Part shown: positions 41,451 to 50,540 of the stretch, piece after piece
How the letters are laid out: every line of letters starts with the position of its first letter
Numbering within the stretch: position 1 is the first letter of the stretch
Assembly (NCBI GenBank): GCA_934691935.1
Contig: CAKUTH010000001.1
Location: 62,001-126,000 of the forward strand
From: an uncultured Candidatus Melainabacteria bacterium
GTDB lineage: Bacteria > Cyanobacteriota > Vampirovibrionia > Gastranaerophilales > Gastranaerophilaceae
Length of the DNA stretch: 64,000 nucleotides
Direction of reading: 5' to 3'
The notes under the pieces: model-generated
The model's database searches: none
What the model was told of the DNA's origin: nothing
Seen by the model: the letters and a program-made list of their open reading frames with translations, nothing else
Program-made: the position numbers and the translations under genes

Positions 41451-42734
41451 TTAACCATACATTTCATCGGAATAGAACACAAATTCCAAATGTCCGACAA
41501 TTATAGTATCGCCGTCTTTGATACCCTTTTTAGAAAGTTCATCAAAAACGCCCATACCTTTCATTATATTTTGGAAACGAATAACTTGTTCAGCATTACG
41601 TTCATCGGTAACCCCTGCAATACGTTCAACCTTGCCACCTTGGATTATAAACACATCTTTTGCAGCCTTATAAATTTCAAAATTGCTATCGTCATTGTTA
41701 TAAGCACCTAAATCTTCTTCTACAATGACTTCTGTTTCTGATTTTGGAATTTCATCTACTTTTTCACCCATAAAATCAGTAAGTTTGTCAACATTTTCAC
41801 CTGTGACAGCTGAAATTTCAAAAACATCATCTGATACTTTTTTAAATTGTTCTAAAAGTTCAATTTTGCGTTCATCATCAATTGCATCAATTTTATTTAA
41901 CACAACAACTTGATATAAATTTGCTAGATGTTCAGAATGTTTTTCTAACTCTAAATTTATTTTTTTATAGTTTTCGAATGGATTTTCTTCTGTAGAATCT
42001 ACCAAATGAACAAGAAAACGACATCTTTCCACGTGACGTAAAAAATCATGTCCAAGTCCAACACCTTCCGAAGCACCTTCAATAAGTCCAGGAATATCAG
42101 CTACAACGTACCCATCACCTGAGCGTTTTTTAACGACACCCAAATTCGGAATAAGCGTTGTGAACGGATAATCTGCGATTTTTGGTTTGGCAGAACTTAT
42201 ACGACTAATTAATGTTGATTTGCCAGCATTTGGCATACCCAACAAACCTACATCGGCAATAAGTTTTAACTCCAAAAACAATTCGCGCTCAATTGGCGGT
42301 TCTCCAGGTTCACAAAATTGTGGAGCTCTTTTTTGTGCCGTTGCAAACCTTGCATTACCACGTCCGCCACGACCACCCTTGGCAACCAAAACGGTCTGTT
42401 CATTTTCTTTTAAATCGGCAATTATATTACCTGTTTTTATATCCTTTACAACCGTACCAACAGGAACTTTTATATACAAATCCTTTGCGCAACGGCCATG
42501 CATATTTTTTATACCACCGTTTTCGCCACCATCAGCTTTAAAAACAGATTTGTGTTTGAAATCCATAAGAGTAGACATATTTTCGTCAGCAACCAGATAT
42601 ACATCACCGCCACGACCTCCGTCACCACCTGCTGGCCCGCCTTTGTCTACATATTTTTCTCGACGCCAAGCGACCATTCCGTTTCCGCCACGTCCTGATA
42701 CTACTCTAATTTTTGATTTATCTATGAATTTCAT
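41451..42734 (-). CDS. obgE: GTPase Obg/CgtA
   Basis: ObgE is an essential GTPase of 50S assembly and stress control. The glycine-rich OBG fold is clear (GRGGNGMVAWRREKYVDKGGPAGGDGGRGG read in part), followed by the G domain with P-loop GMPNAGKST, switch G3 DIPGLIEGA, and NKID. A C-terminal OCT domain (FEIYKAAKDVFIIQGGKVERI) is present, as in many but not all Obg proteins. The ATG at 42734 has SD AGGTGA; an upstream in-frame start at 42767 is rejected. Confidence 0.97.
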   Translation of the reverse strand: MKFIDKSKIRVVSGRGGNGMVAWRREKYVDKGGPAGGDGGRGGDVYLVADENMSTLMDFKHKSVFKADGGENGGIKNMHGRCAKDLYIKVPVGTVVKDIKTGNIIADLKENEQTVLVAKGGRGGRGNARFATAQKRAPQFCEPGEPPIERELFLELKLIADVGLLGMPNAGKSTLISRISSAKPKIADYPFTTLIPNLGVVKKRSGDGYVVADIPGLIEGASEGVGLGHDFLRHVERCRFLVHLVDSTEENPFENYKKINLELEKHSEHLANLYQVVVLNKIDAIDDERKIELLEQFKKVSDDVFEISAVTGENVDKLTDFMGEKVDEIPKSETEVIVEEDLGAYNNDDSNFEIYKAAKDVFIIQGGKVERIAGVTDERNAEQVIRFQNIMKGMGVFDELSKKGIKDGDTIIVGHLEFVFYSDEMYG

Positions 42735-42760
42735 TTTTTCACCTGCATAATGCCAATTAG

Positions 42761-42789
42761 TTAACAATATTCAATATTTGTGTTAAAAT
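42761..42789 (+). promoter_or_regulatory. tsaD promoter placing transcription start at the ATG (leaderless)
   Basis: TTAACA (42761-42766), 17 nt, TAAAAT (42784-42789), then 6 nt to the ATG at 42796. Confidence 0.65.
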
Positions 42790-42795
42790 AATAGC

Positions 42796-43851
42796 ATGAA
42801 AAATATCAAATACAAATTATTCTCAAAAGAACCAGTTGAAATTGGACCTGAAAGCGGTTATGACAACTATATTATGGCAATTGAATCAAGTTGCGACGAA
42901 ACAGCTTGTGCTATCGTAAAAAACGGACGTGAAGTTGTTGCTAACGTGGTGGCTTCTCAAATAAAAACTCACGCTCAATTTGGTGGAGTAATTCCTGAAA
43001 TTGCTGCACGTGAACACTTAGATTCAATAAATATTGTGATTGAAGAAGCATTTAAACAAGCTAAAGAAAATGCAAACATAACGCCACAAGATATTACGGC
43101 TTTTGCTGGAACTGTAGGACCAGGGCTCGTAGGATGTTTGCTGGTTGGACTTAATGCGACAAAAACATTAGCTTTAACTTATGATAAACCATTCATTGGT
43201 GTCAATCACCTTAATGCCCACCTTTGCGGAAATTATTTGGACACAGATTTAAAACCACCGTTTATGGCTCTTTTAGTAAGTGGTGGGCACACTCAAATTA
43301 TCGATGTAAAATCTTATTCAGAGCAAACTATTTTGGGCGAAACAATAGATGATGCCGTTGGTGAAGCGTATGACAAAGTCGCGCGATTAATCGGTTTGCC
43401 ATACCCTGGCGGTCCGAAGTTAGACAAACTTGCTCAAGAAGGTAATCCGTTTGCATTCCACCTACCAGAAGGCAAAGTTGATGGATATAATTTTAGCTTT
43501 AGCGGGTTAAAAACTGCAGTTTTAAGATTGGTTAAATCTTTTGATAAAAATGAAATGCCAGTAAAAGATATTTGTGCAAGTTTTCAAGAAACTGTGTCAA
43601 CAACTCTTTTGAAAAAACTCAAAAAAGCATTGCAAGAAAATAGCTACAATCAAGTTGTTATAGCTGGCGGTGTGGCTGCAAACTCTGAAATTAGAAAAAA
43701 GATTTTTGCGCTACAAGATGAAGGCTATAAAGTCTTTGCTCCACCAATGAAATATTGCACCGATAACGCTGCTATGGTTGCATCTTGTGCATATTTTAAT
43801 ACGAATACTTTTGATGACGTAAATACAGAAGTGTTTTCAAGAGTAAAGTAA
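42796..43851 (+). CDS. tsaD: tRNA N6-adenosine threonylcarbamoyltransferase
   Basis: TsaD transfers the threonylcarbamoyl group to A37 of ANN-decoding tRNAs, with TsaB and TsaE. The ASKHA fold shows IESSCDETACAIV, the metal-binding HLNAH, LVSGGHTQI, LPYPGGPKLDKLA, VVIAGGVAANSEIR and the C-terminal CTDNAAMVA. About 27 residues precede the usual family start (MAIESSCDE); the ATG at 42796 is favoured because a promoter ends 6 nt before it, but an internal start is possible. It is divergent from obgE. TsaB and TsaE are not nearby. Confidence 0.95.
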   Translation: MKNIKYKLFSKEPVEIGPESGYDNYIMAIESSCDETACAIVKNGREVVANVVASQIKTHAQFGGVIPEIAAREHLDSINIVIEEAFKQAKENANITPQDITAFAGTVGPGLVGCLLVGLNATKTLALTYDKPFIGVNHLNAHLCGNYLDTDLKPPFMALLVSGGHTQIIDVKSYSEQTILGETIDDAVGEAYDKVARLIGLPYPGGPKLDKLAQEGNPFAFHLPEGKVDGYNFSFSGLKTAVLRLVKSFDKNEMPVKDICASFQETVSTTLLKKLKKALQENSYNQVVIAGGVAANSEIRKKIFALQDEGYKVFAPPMKYCTDNAAMVASCAYFNTNTFDDVNTEVFSRVK

Positions 43852-43920
43852 ACTTGTAAAGAATTATTAACATATTGGCAATTTTTAAAATTTACAAGCA
43901 TTTCTTTTGCTGGAGATAAT

Positions 43921-44928
43921 ATGCTAGTAAATTTTAATACAACCCCAAAATACAACAATTACCAAATTCAACCACAACATAGTAACCACCGTATAGGTAA
44001 CACAAATCTTGCACCTTTGAATAAGGACACAGTATCTTTCAGTGGAGCATTTGGTAAGGATTTAATGCGACTTTCCGAAGATAAAATTATAAAAGCGTGT
44101 GAAAAAGCGTTAAAAGATGGAATAAAAATTGGAGAAGGTCAGGAAGCTATAGTTTATAAAATGGAAGACTTTCCGCAATATTGCATTAGAAAAGAAAAAA
44201 CAGCTATTGATACAACTTTAAAACTTGATAAAAATTTAAGCAAATATGACAAAGTAAATCATGTTGTAGCAAAATTAAACGATAAAACAACTATTATGCG
44301 TTATATAGCTGGAATTCCACTTAAAATTATGCCTCACAGAGATACTGCATCTGGTATTGAACTTAAAAAAACTGCTCAAGCTCTTGTGGCAAACAATTTT
44401 ACAGAAACACCTTTTAGGAAAGTCTTAGAGCAAATTGAAGATGCTATGTCAAAAGGTATTGTATTTGATAGGAAAGGCGAAAACCTTCACGTCGATCCGC
44501 TCAACCAAGAAATGACTTGTATTGATTTTAGTCCAAAATTCCACGATATTGAATACAACCCTATTTCATACGTGTATTCAGCACTAGGCGTTGAAAGCAC
44601 CGAATACGCTCCGAAGATTTTTGGCAAACTTTGTAAAGCATACGCGCAAAGAGTTGTTGATACACCTTGTAGCAAACTTAATTTAAAAGATTTAGACCTA
44701 AATTTTTATCATCGTGGCTTTATGGATGATCCGTTCAATGAATTTCCAAACAGAGATTTACTTGATGAAACACAAAATCTACTTGAAAATTTAATTCAAG
44801 AAAAACAAAATAGCGCAAATCCAAAAGATTATATCCAATATCTTGCAGATGAATTTAAAAGTTTTATTGATGAAAAAATCATCCCATTAAAGAAACAAGA
44901 CTTTTCCACACCAAACGAATGGTTTTAA
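43921..44928 (+). CDS. Kinase-like protein with N-terminal SFSG motif
   Basis: The 335-residue protein has the elements of a minimal eukaryotic-type kinase. A glycine loop lies at 70-80 (IGEGQEAIVYK), followed by lysines at 91 and 93, a hinge-like MRYIAGIPL (126-134), then FDRKGENLHVD (182-192), matching the catalytic-loop pattern D-x-K-x-E-N, and IDFS (201-204) in the DFG position. Before this is a 40-residue polar, Asn/Gln-rich N-terminus ending VSFSG, a motif also found on other unknown proteins here. There is no membrane helix. A secreted or effector-like kinase is a possibility; a metabolic small-molecule kinase is the alternative. SD is GGAG. Confidence 0.55.
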   Translation: MLVNFNTTPKYNNYQIQPQHSNHRIGNTNLAPLNKDTVSFSGAFGKDLMRLSEDKIIKACEKALKDGIKIGEGQEAIVYKMEDFPQYCIRKEKTAIDTTLKLDKNLSKYDKVNHVVAKLNDKTTIMRYIAGIPLKIMPHRDTASGIELKKTAQALVANNFTETPFRKVLEQIEDAMSKGIVFDRKGENLHVDPLNQEMTCIDFSPKFHDIEYNPISYVYSALGVESTEYAPKIFGKLCKAYAQRVVDTPCSKLNLKDLDLNFYHRGFMDDPFNEFPNRDLLDETQNLLENLIQEKQNSANPKDYIQYLADEFKSFIDEKIIPLKKQDFSTPNEWF

Positions 44929-44931
44929 AAT

Positions 44932-45888
44932 TTAAACCTTAGCGCAAACTCTTGATAAGATAAAATCTGCAAGTTTATTTTCCAAGTTAACACCGTGGTG
45001 GTGATTGATTTCTTTTATAAAATAACAAGGACTTGTTACGTTTATTTCAATTATTTTTTCGTCAATAACATCCAGTCCAACTAGTGGCAACCCCATTTTA
45101 TTCAATTCATGTGCGACTTGTGTAAACTTTTCCTTTTCTGATTGGGTTAAATTTGCTTTAATTATATTACTGTCACAGTGCTCGTTAAACTTAAAATCAT
45201 CATTTGACGGCAACTTTTGAACGCATATATCCAATACTTCATCACCGAGGAACAAGACTCGCTTATCTCCGAATTTTGCCTTTGGAATATATTTTTGAAC
45301 CATTACTAGTTGCGATTGATTTTTGGTCATTGAATTAATGATTACAGCAGTATTTTTGTCACCTTTTTTCAATGTCATAACACCCGCACCAAAGCAAGCG
45401 TTGAGTGGTTTTAATACAATTTCTTCGTTTTTATTCAAGAATTCAATAATATCAGCTTTTGATGAAGTCACTATATTATCAGGCATTAAATCCAAAAATT
45501 TGCAAGTGTGTAATTTTTCATTAAAATTTCTTATCGCTGTTGTATCGTTCAATATAGTAGTTTTATTTCTGTCAACGAAATCAAATATATAAGTTGCGTT
45601 AATATAATCCAAATCTACTGGCGGATCAGGTCTAAACATAACGAGATTAAAATCATTTATTTTAAAATTCTTCAAAGTTTTATCATAGAAAATATTTCCA
45701 TTTTCCTCACTTACCGCAAAACATCCCGCATAAGGTATCCCTTGTTTTAAACTCAAATTGTCTATTGTTGTAATCCAAACTTTTGCACCTTTGTAAATTA
45801 ATTCTCGTATAATCCAGAAATTAGTCACAAGACTATTAAATTCAAAATATTTGAGTTCAATCCTGTCAATAACAAATAAAACGTCCAT
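44932..45888 (-). CDS. gshB: Glutathione synthetase-like ATP-grasp protein
   Basis: The layout matches prokaryotic GshB: a Rossmann-like N-terminus (MDVLFVIDRIELKYF), MFRPDPPVDLDYI, NDTTAIRNFNEKLHT, the ATP-grasp lysine block EEIVLKPLNACFGAGVM, and GLDVIDEKIIEINVTSPCYFIKEIN with the metal ligands. At 318 residues it is normal. It joins glycine to gamma-glutamylcysteine in glutathione synthesis, but gshA is not nearby. Related ATP-grasp ligases cannot be ruled out. ATG at 45888 has AGAGG; the TTG at 45903 is rejected. It is 3 bp from the convergent kinase-like gene. Confidence 0.85.
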   Translation of the reverse strand: MDVLFVIDRIELKYFEFNSLVTNFWIIRELIYKGAKVWITTIDNLSLKQGIPYAGCFAVSEENGNIFYDKTLKNFKINDFNLVMFRPDPPVDLDYINATYIFDFVDRNKTTILNDTTAIRNFNEKLHTCKFLDLMPDNIVTSSKADIIEFLNKNEEIVLKPLNACFGAGVMTLKKGDKNTAVIINSMTKNQSQLVMVQKYIPKAKFGDKRVLFLGDEVLDICVQKLPSNDDFKFNEHCDSNIIKANLTQSEKEKFTQVAHELNKMGLPLVGLDVIDEKIIEINVTSPCYFIKEINHHHGVNLENKLADFILSRVCAKV

Positions 45889-45963
45889 ATAACCTCTTTT
45901 CAATATGTATTTTATAGCGAAAAATTTTTAGTTCAATGAGTAAGTAGAATATATTAATAATAA

Positions 45964-45997
45964 AAAGAAAGACTAGCAACACGCTAATCTTTCTTTT
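45964..45997. terminator. Terminator between the UPF0173 gene and gshB
   Basis: AAAGAAAGACTAGC and GCTAATCTTTCTTTT pair with one mismatch; it ends the minus-strand hydrolase gene. Confidence 0.85.
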
Positions 45998-46007
45998 ATA
46001 AAATAAG

Positions 46008-46685
46008 TTATTCTTGATTTTGATTATTATTATCTTTTGGATTCATTACCACACATCTTGAGTTGTTAAATTCCAGTAATTGACCAAATTTTTCCACATC
46101 AGCTTGAATTTCTGGGAATGTACCATAATGCATCGGAATAATAGTTTGAGCACCAATCCATTCTGAAGCCACAACTGCATGTTCAACATCCATTGTATAA
46201 TTACCACCAACAGGCAACATCGCAATATTTGGTCTGTACAATTCCTTTATAGTTTTCATTTCGCTTGTCAATGCAGTATCGCCAGCATGATAAATTCTAA
46301 CATTTTCAACATCAAAAATTATTCCAGCTGGTTCACCTGCGTATCTGCCATCAGGCAATGAACTCGAATGGAAAGCTGGCACAAACACAACTCTGCCCCA
46401 TTCATAATTAATCCAAGAACCAAACCCGACAGGTCTAACCTTGCAACCCTGTTCCCTTAAATAATTAGCAAGCTCAAATACCGCAGTAATTGTAGCGTCT
46501 TTTTCTTTCGCAATTTCAATAGCTTGACCTAAATGATCTCCGTGTGCATGAGTTACAAAAATGTCTGTAATATTTGCCTCGCGCCAATTATATTCAGGGT
46601 TAACCTGCACAAAAGGGTCAATTAAAATTGAATTATTTGCAAGTTTTAACTCAAATGCACTGTGTCCAATATATCTCAAATCCAT
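46008..46685 (-). CDS. UPF0173 metallo-beta-lactamase-fold hydrolase
   Basis: This 225-residue protein has the MBL metal motif THAHGDHLGQA, a later H in AFHSSSLPDGRYAGEPAG, HAGDTAL (fifth ligand region) and PMHYGT. These fit the conserved UPF0173 group of small cytoplasmic MBL hydrolases, whose substrates are unknown. The C-terminus ends in Asn/Gln-rich residues. SD is AGGAG. It stands alone. Confidence 0.9.
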   Translation of the reverse strand: MDLRYIGHSAFELKLANNSILIDPFVQVNPEYNWREANITDIFVTHAHGDHLGQAIEIAKEKDATITAVFELANYLREQGCKVRPVGFGSWINYEWGRVVFVPAFHSSSLPDGRYAGEPAGIIFDVENVRIYHAGDTALTSEMKTIKELYRPNIAMLPVGGNYTMDVEHAVVASEWIGAQTIIPMHYGTFPEIQADVEKFGQLLEFNNSRCVVMNPKDNNNQNQE

Positions 46686-46735
46686 AAAGCTCTCCTATTT
46701 TTTTAAATACGATTTTAATATATCAAATTTTATTG

Positions 46736-46741
46736 TAGAAT
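46736..46741 (+). promoter_or_regulatory. -10 box 6 nt before the ribD ATG
   Basis: TAGAAT, GCAAAT, ATG. The -35 is weak. Confidence 0.45.
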
Positions 46742-46747
46742 GCAAAT

Positions 46748-47782
46748 ATGGAATACGAAATTTACATGAAAAAATGTATTGAGTTGGCAAAACTCGCAGA
46801 AGGTAATGTTTCTCCAAACCCGCTTGTCGGGTGCGTTGTGCTGGATAAAAACGGTAATGAAATATCAACAGGCTACCACGCCAAGTATGGAGCAAACCAT
46901 GCTGAACGCGATGCTTTGTTAAAATTGCATAACGGTGAAGAAAAAAACGGAACATTAATTGTAAACCTAGAACCTTGCTCTCATTTTGGGAAAACTCCAC
47001 CATGCACAGATTTAATCATTGAACGCGGGATAAAACGCGTTGTTGTCGGTATGCGCGATGTAAATCCAAAAGTTGAAGGCATCGAAAAATTACAAAAAGC
47101 TGGGATTGAAGTAATTGTCGGAGTTTTAGAAAACGAATGTAAAAAGTTGAATGAAGTATTTATTAAAAATTTCACTGAACAAAAAACATTTGTCGCAATA
47201 AAAACAGCAACAACACTTGATGGAAAAATCGCAACACAAAACGGTTCTTCCAAATGGATAACATCAGAAAAAGCTAGAGATGAAGTAAAAAAAATCCGAA
47301 ACAGATATGATGCCATTATGACCTCATCTTCAACGATAATTGCTGACAACCCGACAATGGCACATAGAAAAAAAATAATTTTAGACAGAGAATTAAAAAC
47401 AAACCTAGAATCTTCAATTTATCAGGAAGGTGAAATTTATTTATTTAATGCAACACTAGATATGTTTGAAGGTGGCATTAATTTTATAAAAACACCAGTT
47501 ATAGACAATAAACTTGATTTGAAATTTGTATTTAATAAGGCATTTGAATTAGGGATAAAAAGCATTTTGCTCGAATGTGGCGGACAACTGGCAGGTTCAG
47601 CGTTGAAATACACTGACAAAATTTACCACTTTATTGCACCAAAAATTACTGGCGACAATAGCGGGAAATCCTGTTTTGATTACAGAACTATTAACGACAT
47701 AAACGATAGTATGAATTTTAAAATTGACAGTATTGAAACTTTTGAACCCGATATATTATTGACTTATTATCCAAAGAATTAG
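46748..47782 (+). CDS. ribD: Bifunctional riboflavin biosynthesis deaminase/reductase
   Basis: RibD deaminates the pyrimidine ring and reduces the ribose side chain in riboflavin synthesis. The N-terminal deaminase has the zinc motif HAERDALL and PCSHFGKTPPC. The reductase begins about residue 150 with VAIKTATTLDGKIATQNGSSKWIT and ends with ECGGQLAGSALK. The 344 residues are slightly short, from a compact reductase. No other rib gene and no FMN riboswitch is seen. The start lies 6 nt from a TAGAAT box with no SD. Its stop overlaps the end of dnaX. Confidence 0.95.
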   Translation: MEYEIYMKKCIELAKLAEGNVSPNPLVGCVVLDKNGNEISTGYHAKYGANHAERDALLKLHNGEEKNGTLIVNLEPCSHFGKTPPCTDLIIERGIKRVVVGMRDVNPKVEGIEKLQKAGIEVIVGVLENECKKLNEVFIKNFTEQKTFVAIKTATTLDGKIATQNGSSKWITSEKARDEVKKIRNRYDAIMTSSSTIIADNPTMAHRKKIILDRELKTNLESSIYQEGEIYLFNATLDMFEGGINFIKTPVIDNKLDLKFVFNKAFELGIKSILLECGGQLAGSALKYTDKIYHFIAPKITGDNSGKSCFDYRTINDINDSMNFKIDSIETFEPDILLTYYPKN

Positions 47783-49605
47783 TCAATAACTTTACCGTCA
47801 AACAAATCCATTACCATTTTTACATTATCGGAATGCGTTGTTAAATCTGGTTTAGTCTTTTGTTTTTGAATTTGTTCTTTTTCTATTATCTCTTGAACTT
47901 CCTCAGGTTCAACTTCTGGTTCTACAGTTTTTTCAACTTTTTTTGGTTGTACAGGTGCCACCGTTACTTGCCTGACAGCCTCGTCACCAGCTTGAGGCAA
48001 CCTTATAACAACATTTGAACTAGATTGAGAAAACAGTGTATCAACTGCATTGCAAATAGCTTGTTTCTTAGAACCACTTTGAACTTGATTTAAGAAAATT
48101 TCGTTCTTCATGGTTAAAACAGTTTCTTCTGGAGTAATCTTAACAGGCGCACCCCATTGCTTCAAAAGCGCACGAGTTGGCGCACTGGAAACATTTTCTA
48201 ACAACAAATTCCACATTGCAACAGTATCTGCACCATCTGTTGGTTTAGATTTTGGCATTGGAGAAAATTCTTCGGACTTTTCTTCTTGTTTTGGTTCTGC
48301 CTTAGGCATTTGAGCCTGTGGTTTTTCCTGAACTTGCGCTTTTGGCTTTTCTGGCTGCAATGGATTAGTCGCAACAGGTTTAATAACTTCTGATTTGTTA
48401 ACTGGTGTTGGGGCTGTTTTATACGCAGAAACCTTAACTGGAGCAACCTCGCCACCTTCTAACCTTGCTAAACGGTTTTGTAACTCTACAAGTTTTGTAT
48501 TTTCTGTCAAATTTGCCAAATCAATAATCGCGACTTCAAGCCACAACCGTGGATTATTAGTAAGTTTAAGCTCTTTTATATATTCTGAACATTTATCTAT
48601 TAAAAACACAATCTGATGAGTTTCTAAATTTTTTGCTTGTTCTACCAAAGCATTAACTTGCGCATCATTTGCCTGCGTTAATTCAAATGCAATTTCTTTT
48701 CTGCAATTTTTAATAATCAACAAATTTTTCAAATAATCCATCAAGTTTGTCAATATCTGAACAGGCTCATTCCCTGAATTATAAATCTTTTCCAAATTTT
48801 CAATTGCACCTTGCGGATTAGAATTAACAATTGTTTCAGCAAGCGAATTCAGTGTGTCAAAAGACAATCTGCCAAGCAGATTATTTATATCGTCAGTAGA
48901 AATAGCTTCCCCGCCATCTAATACACTCAACTGGTCTAAAAGCGCAATACTGTCACGCATTCCACCAGCAGAATTTTTTGCAATTGTAAACAAAGCATCA
49001 TCTGTAATATTAATTTTTTCATTGTCAGCAATAAAGCGAAGGTGTTTTACAATATCGTCGGTTGTAATGCGTTTAAAATCAAACCTTTGACAACGACTTT
49101 TGATTGTGTCTAAAACTTTATGAACTTCTGTTGTTGCCAATATAAAAATAACATTTTTTGGCGGTTCTTCAAGAGTTTTCAGTAAAGCATTAAATGCAGT
49201 CGTCGATAACATGTGAACTTCGTCTATTATATATATTTTGTAACGGCTGTTTACTGGTGCATACATAACCTTTTCCAAAATATTTTGAGCATCTTCAACT
49301 TTTCTATTACTTGCAGCATCTATTTCAATAACATCCATAGGAGTTGAATTTGCAATATCAATACAATTTTCACAAACACCACAAGGATTTATTGTTGGTC
49401 CTTGTTTGCAGTTTAAAGATTTAGCAAATATACGTGCAGTGGAAGTTTTTCCAGTTCCTCTCGGCCCTGTAAACAAATAAGCATGTGATATTTTGTTTAG
49501 TTCAATCGCATTTTTCAGCGCTTTTTTTATATGTTCTTGTCCAACTACTTCTTCCAGTTTTTGCGGACGATATTTTCTGTATAAAGGTATATATTTTTCG
49601 TTCAT
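47779..49605 (-). CDS. dnaX: DNA polymerase III subunit gamma/tau
   Basis: DnaX is the clamp-loader ATPase. It starts YIPLYRKYRPQKLEEVVGQEH in part, with Walker A at 47-54 (GPRGTGKT), the zinc cysteines C66, C75, C78 and C81, and DEVHML and LKTLEEPP and SRCQRFDF. The 608 residues include a Pro/Lys/Gln-rich linker (about 395-470) and a tau-like C-terminus. I see no slippery A-tract with the usual hairpin for gamma production, though I have not searched systematically. The ATG lies 6 nt after a TATAAT. It is divergent from ldcA by 27 bp and its end overlaps ribD by 4 bp. Confidence 0.96.
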   Translation of the reverse strand: MNEKYIPLYRKYRPQKLEEVVGQEHIKKALKNAIELNKISHAYLFTGPRGTGKTSTARIFAKSLNCKQGPTINPCGVCENCIDIANSTPMDVIEIDAASNRKVEDAQNILEKVMYAPVNSRYKIYIIDEVHMLSTTAFNALLKTLEEPPKNVIFILATTEVHKVLDTIKSRCQRFDFKRITTDDIVKHLRFIADNEKINITDDALFTIAKNSAGGMRDSIALLDQLSVLDGGEAISTDDINNLLGRLSFDTLNSLAETIVNSNPQGAIENLEKIYNSGNEPVQILTNLMDYLKNLLIIKNCRKEIAFELTQANDAQVNALVEQAKNLETHQIVFLIDKCSEYIKELKLTNNPRLWLEVAIIDLANLTENTKLVELQNRLARLEGGEVAPVKVSAYKTAPTPVNKSEVIKPVATNPLQPEKPKAQVQEKPQAQMPKAEPKQEEKSEEFSPMPKSKPTDGADTVAMWNLLLENVSSAPTRALLKQWGAPVKITPEETVLTMKNEIFLNQVQSGSKKQAICNAVDTLFSQSSSNVVIRLPQAGDEAVRQVTVAPVQPKKVEKTVEPEVEPEEVQEIIEKEQIQKQKTKPDLTTHSDNVKMVMDLFDGKVID

Positions 49606-49611
49606 GATATT

Positions 49612-49640
49612 ATTATAGCAAAGATTTATAAAATGGGTAA
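49612..49640 (-). promoter_or_regulatory. dnaX promoter with -10 6 nt before the ATG
   Basis: TTACCC (49635-49640, weak -35), 17 nt, TATAAT (49612-49617), AATATC, ATG. It overlaps the divergent start of the carboxypeptidase gene. Confidence 0.45.
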
Positions 49641-50439
49641 AAAGATGAAGATAATTAAACCTGAACTATTAAAAAATGGGGACACAATAGGTATACTTGC
49701 ACCATCAGGGGCAATGAAAGACGATACAAACCTTAAACGCGGAATTGAATTTTTTGAACGCAAAGGATTTATGGTTAAATTATCTGACAATATTTATTCT
49801 CAAAACAGATACCTTGCAGGAAATGACATTGAACGAGTTGACGCGTTGCACAAAATGTTTCTTGACAAATCCATAAACGCAATAATATGCTTGCGTGGCG
49901 GTTACGGAGCAATAAGATTAATCAATAAAATAGATTATAATATAATCAGAGAAAACCCTAAAATATTCTGCGGTTACTCAGATATTACGGCACTTAATGC
50001 AATGTTTTTAAAACGCGCTGGTCTTTCAACATATTCAGGGCCTATGATTTTGAGCGATTTTGGACAAGAAAATTTATGCGACTACACAATCGAAAAATTT
50101 TTCCAAACTGTTCAGAATGGCAAATTTGATTATTCTGGCAAATTCTGGGGTGGAAACCTTTCTACTCTTGTTTCATTATGTGGACAAGATTTTGTGCCAG
50201 ATATGAAATTCACATTGTTTTTAGAAGACTTGAACGAACCGCCTTACAAAATCGACAAAATGGTGACTCAATTATTCAACATTGAAAAACTGCGTAAAAA
50301 TGTTGAAGCTGTTGCAATTGGTGATTTCTTAGATGTAGATGAGGATATAACTTACATCTTTGAAGAATTGAAAGTACCGTTAATCAAAAACTTTCCCGCA
50401 TCACATTCAGAGAAAAAAGCTACAATACCGATTGGATAA
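49633..50439 (+). CDS. ldcA: S66-family LD-carboxypeptidase
   Basis: This peptidase removes the terminal D-alanine of tetrapeptide muropeptides in murein recycling. The Ser nucleophile is in CGYSDITALN, preceded by CLRGGYGAIRL; the Glu lies in EDLNEPPYKIDKM and the His in FPASHSEKKATIPIG. The 268 residues are a little short. A microcin-immunity (MccF) function is a family alternative. It starts at 49633 (or 49645) with only weak ribosome-site character. Confidence 0.9.
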   Translation: MGKKMKIIKPELLKNGDTIGILAPSGAMKDDTNLKRGIEFFERKGFMVKLSDNIYSQNRYLAGNDIERVDALHKMFLDKSINAIICLRGGYGAIRLINKIDYNIIRENPKIFCGYSDITALNAMFLKRAGLSTYSGPMILSDFGQENLCDYTIEKFFQTVQNGKFDYSGKFWGGNLSTLVSLCGQDFVPDMKFTLFLEDLNEPPYKIDKMVTQLFNIEKLRKNVEAVAIGDFLDVDEDITYIFEELKVPLIKNFPASHSEKKATIPIG

Positions 50440-50493
50440 CAAAAATTAATTTTATATTAAATAACTACTCCAACAAATTTTTTTATTATAAAA

Positions 50494-50509
50494 TATATCT
50501 ATAGATATA
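50494..50509. promoter_or_regulatory. 16-bp palindrome in the nifUS promoter region
   Basis: TATATCTATAGATATA is self-complementary and lies 32-47 bp before the nifU ATG; TAGAAT (50508-50513), a possible -10, overlaps its edge. A repressor site, for example for an Fe-S sensor, is possible. Confidence 0.4.
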
Positions 50510-50540
50510 GAATTTAAGAGATAATATAAGGATAAAATAT

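Noticed and set aside
42187..42750. A 187-codon plus-strand frame opposite obgE, rich in Pro and Ser
   Set aside because: It is the antisense of the glycine-rich Obg domain, with no SD and no plausible domain.
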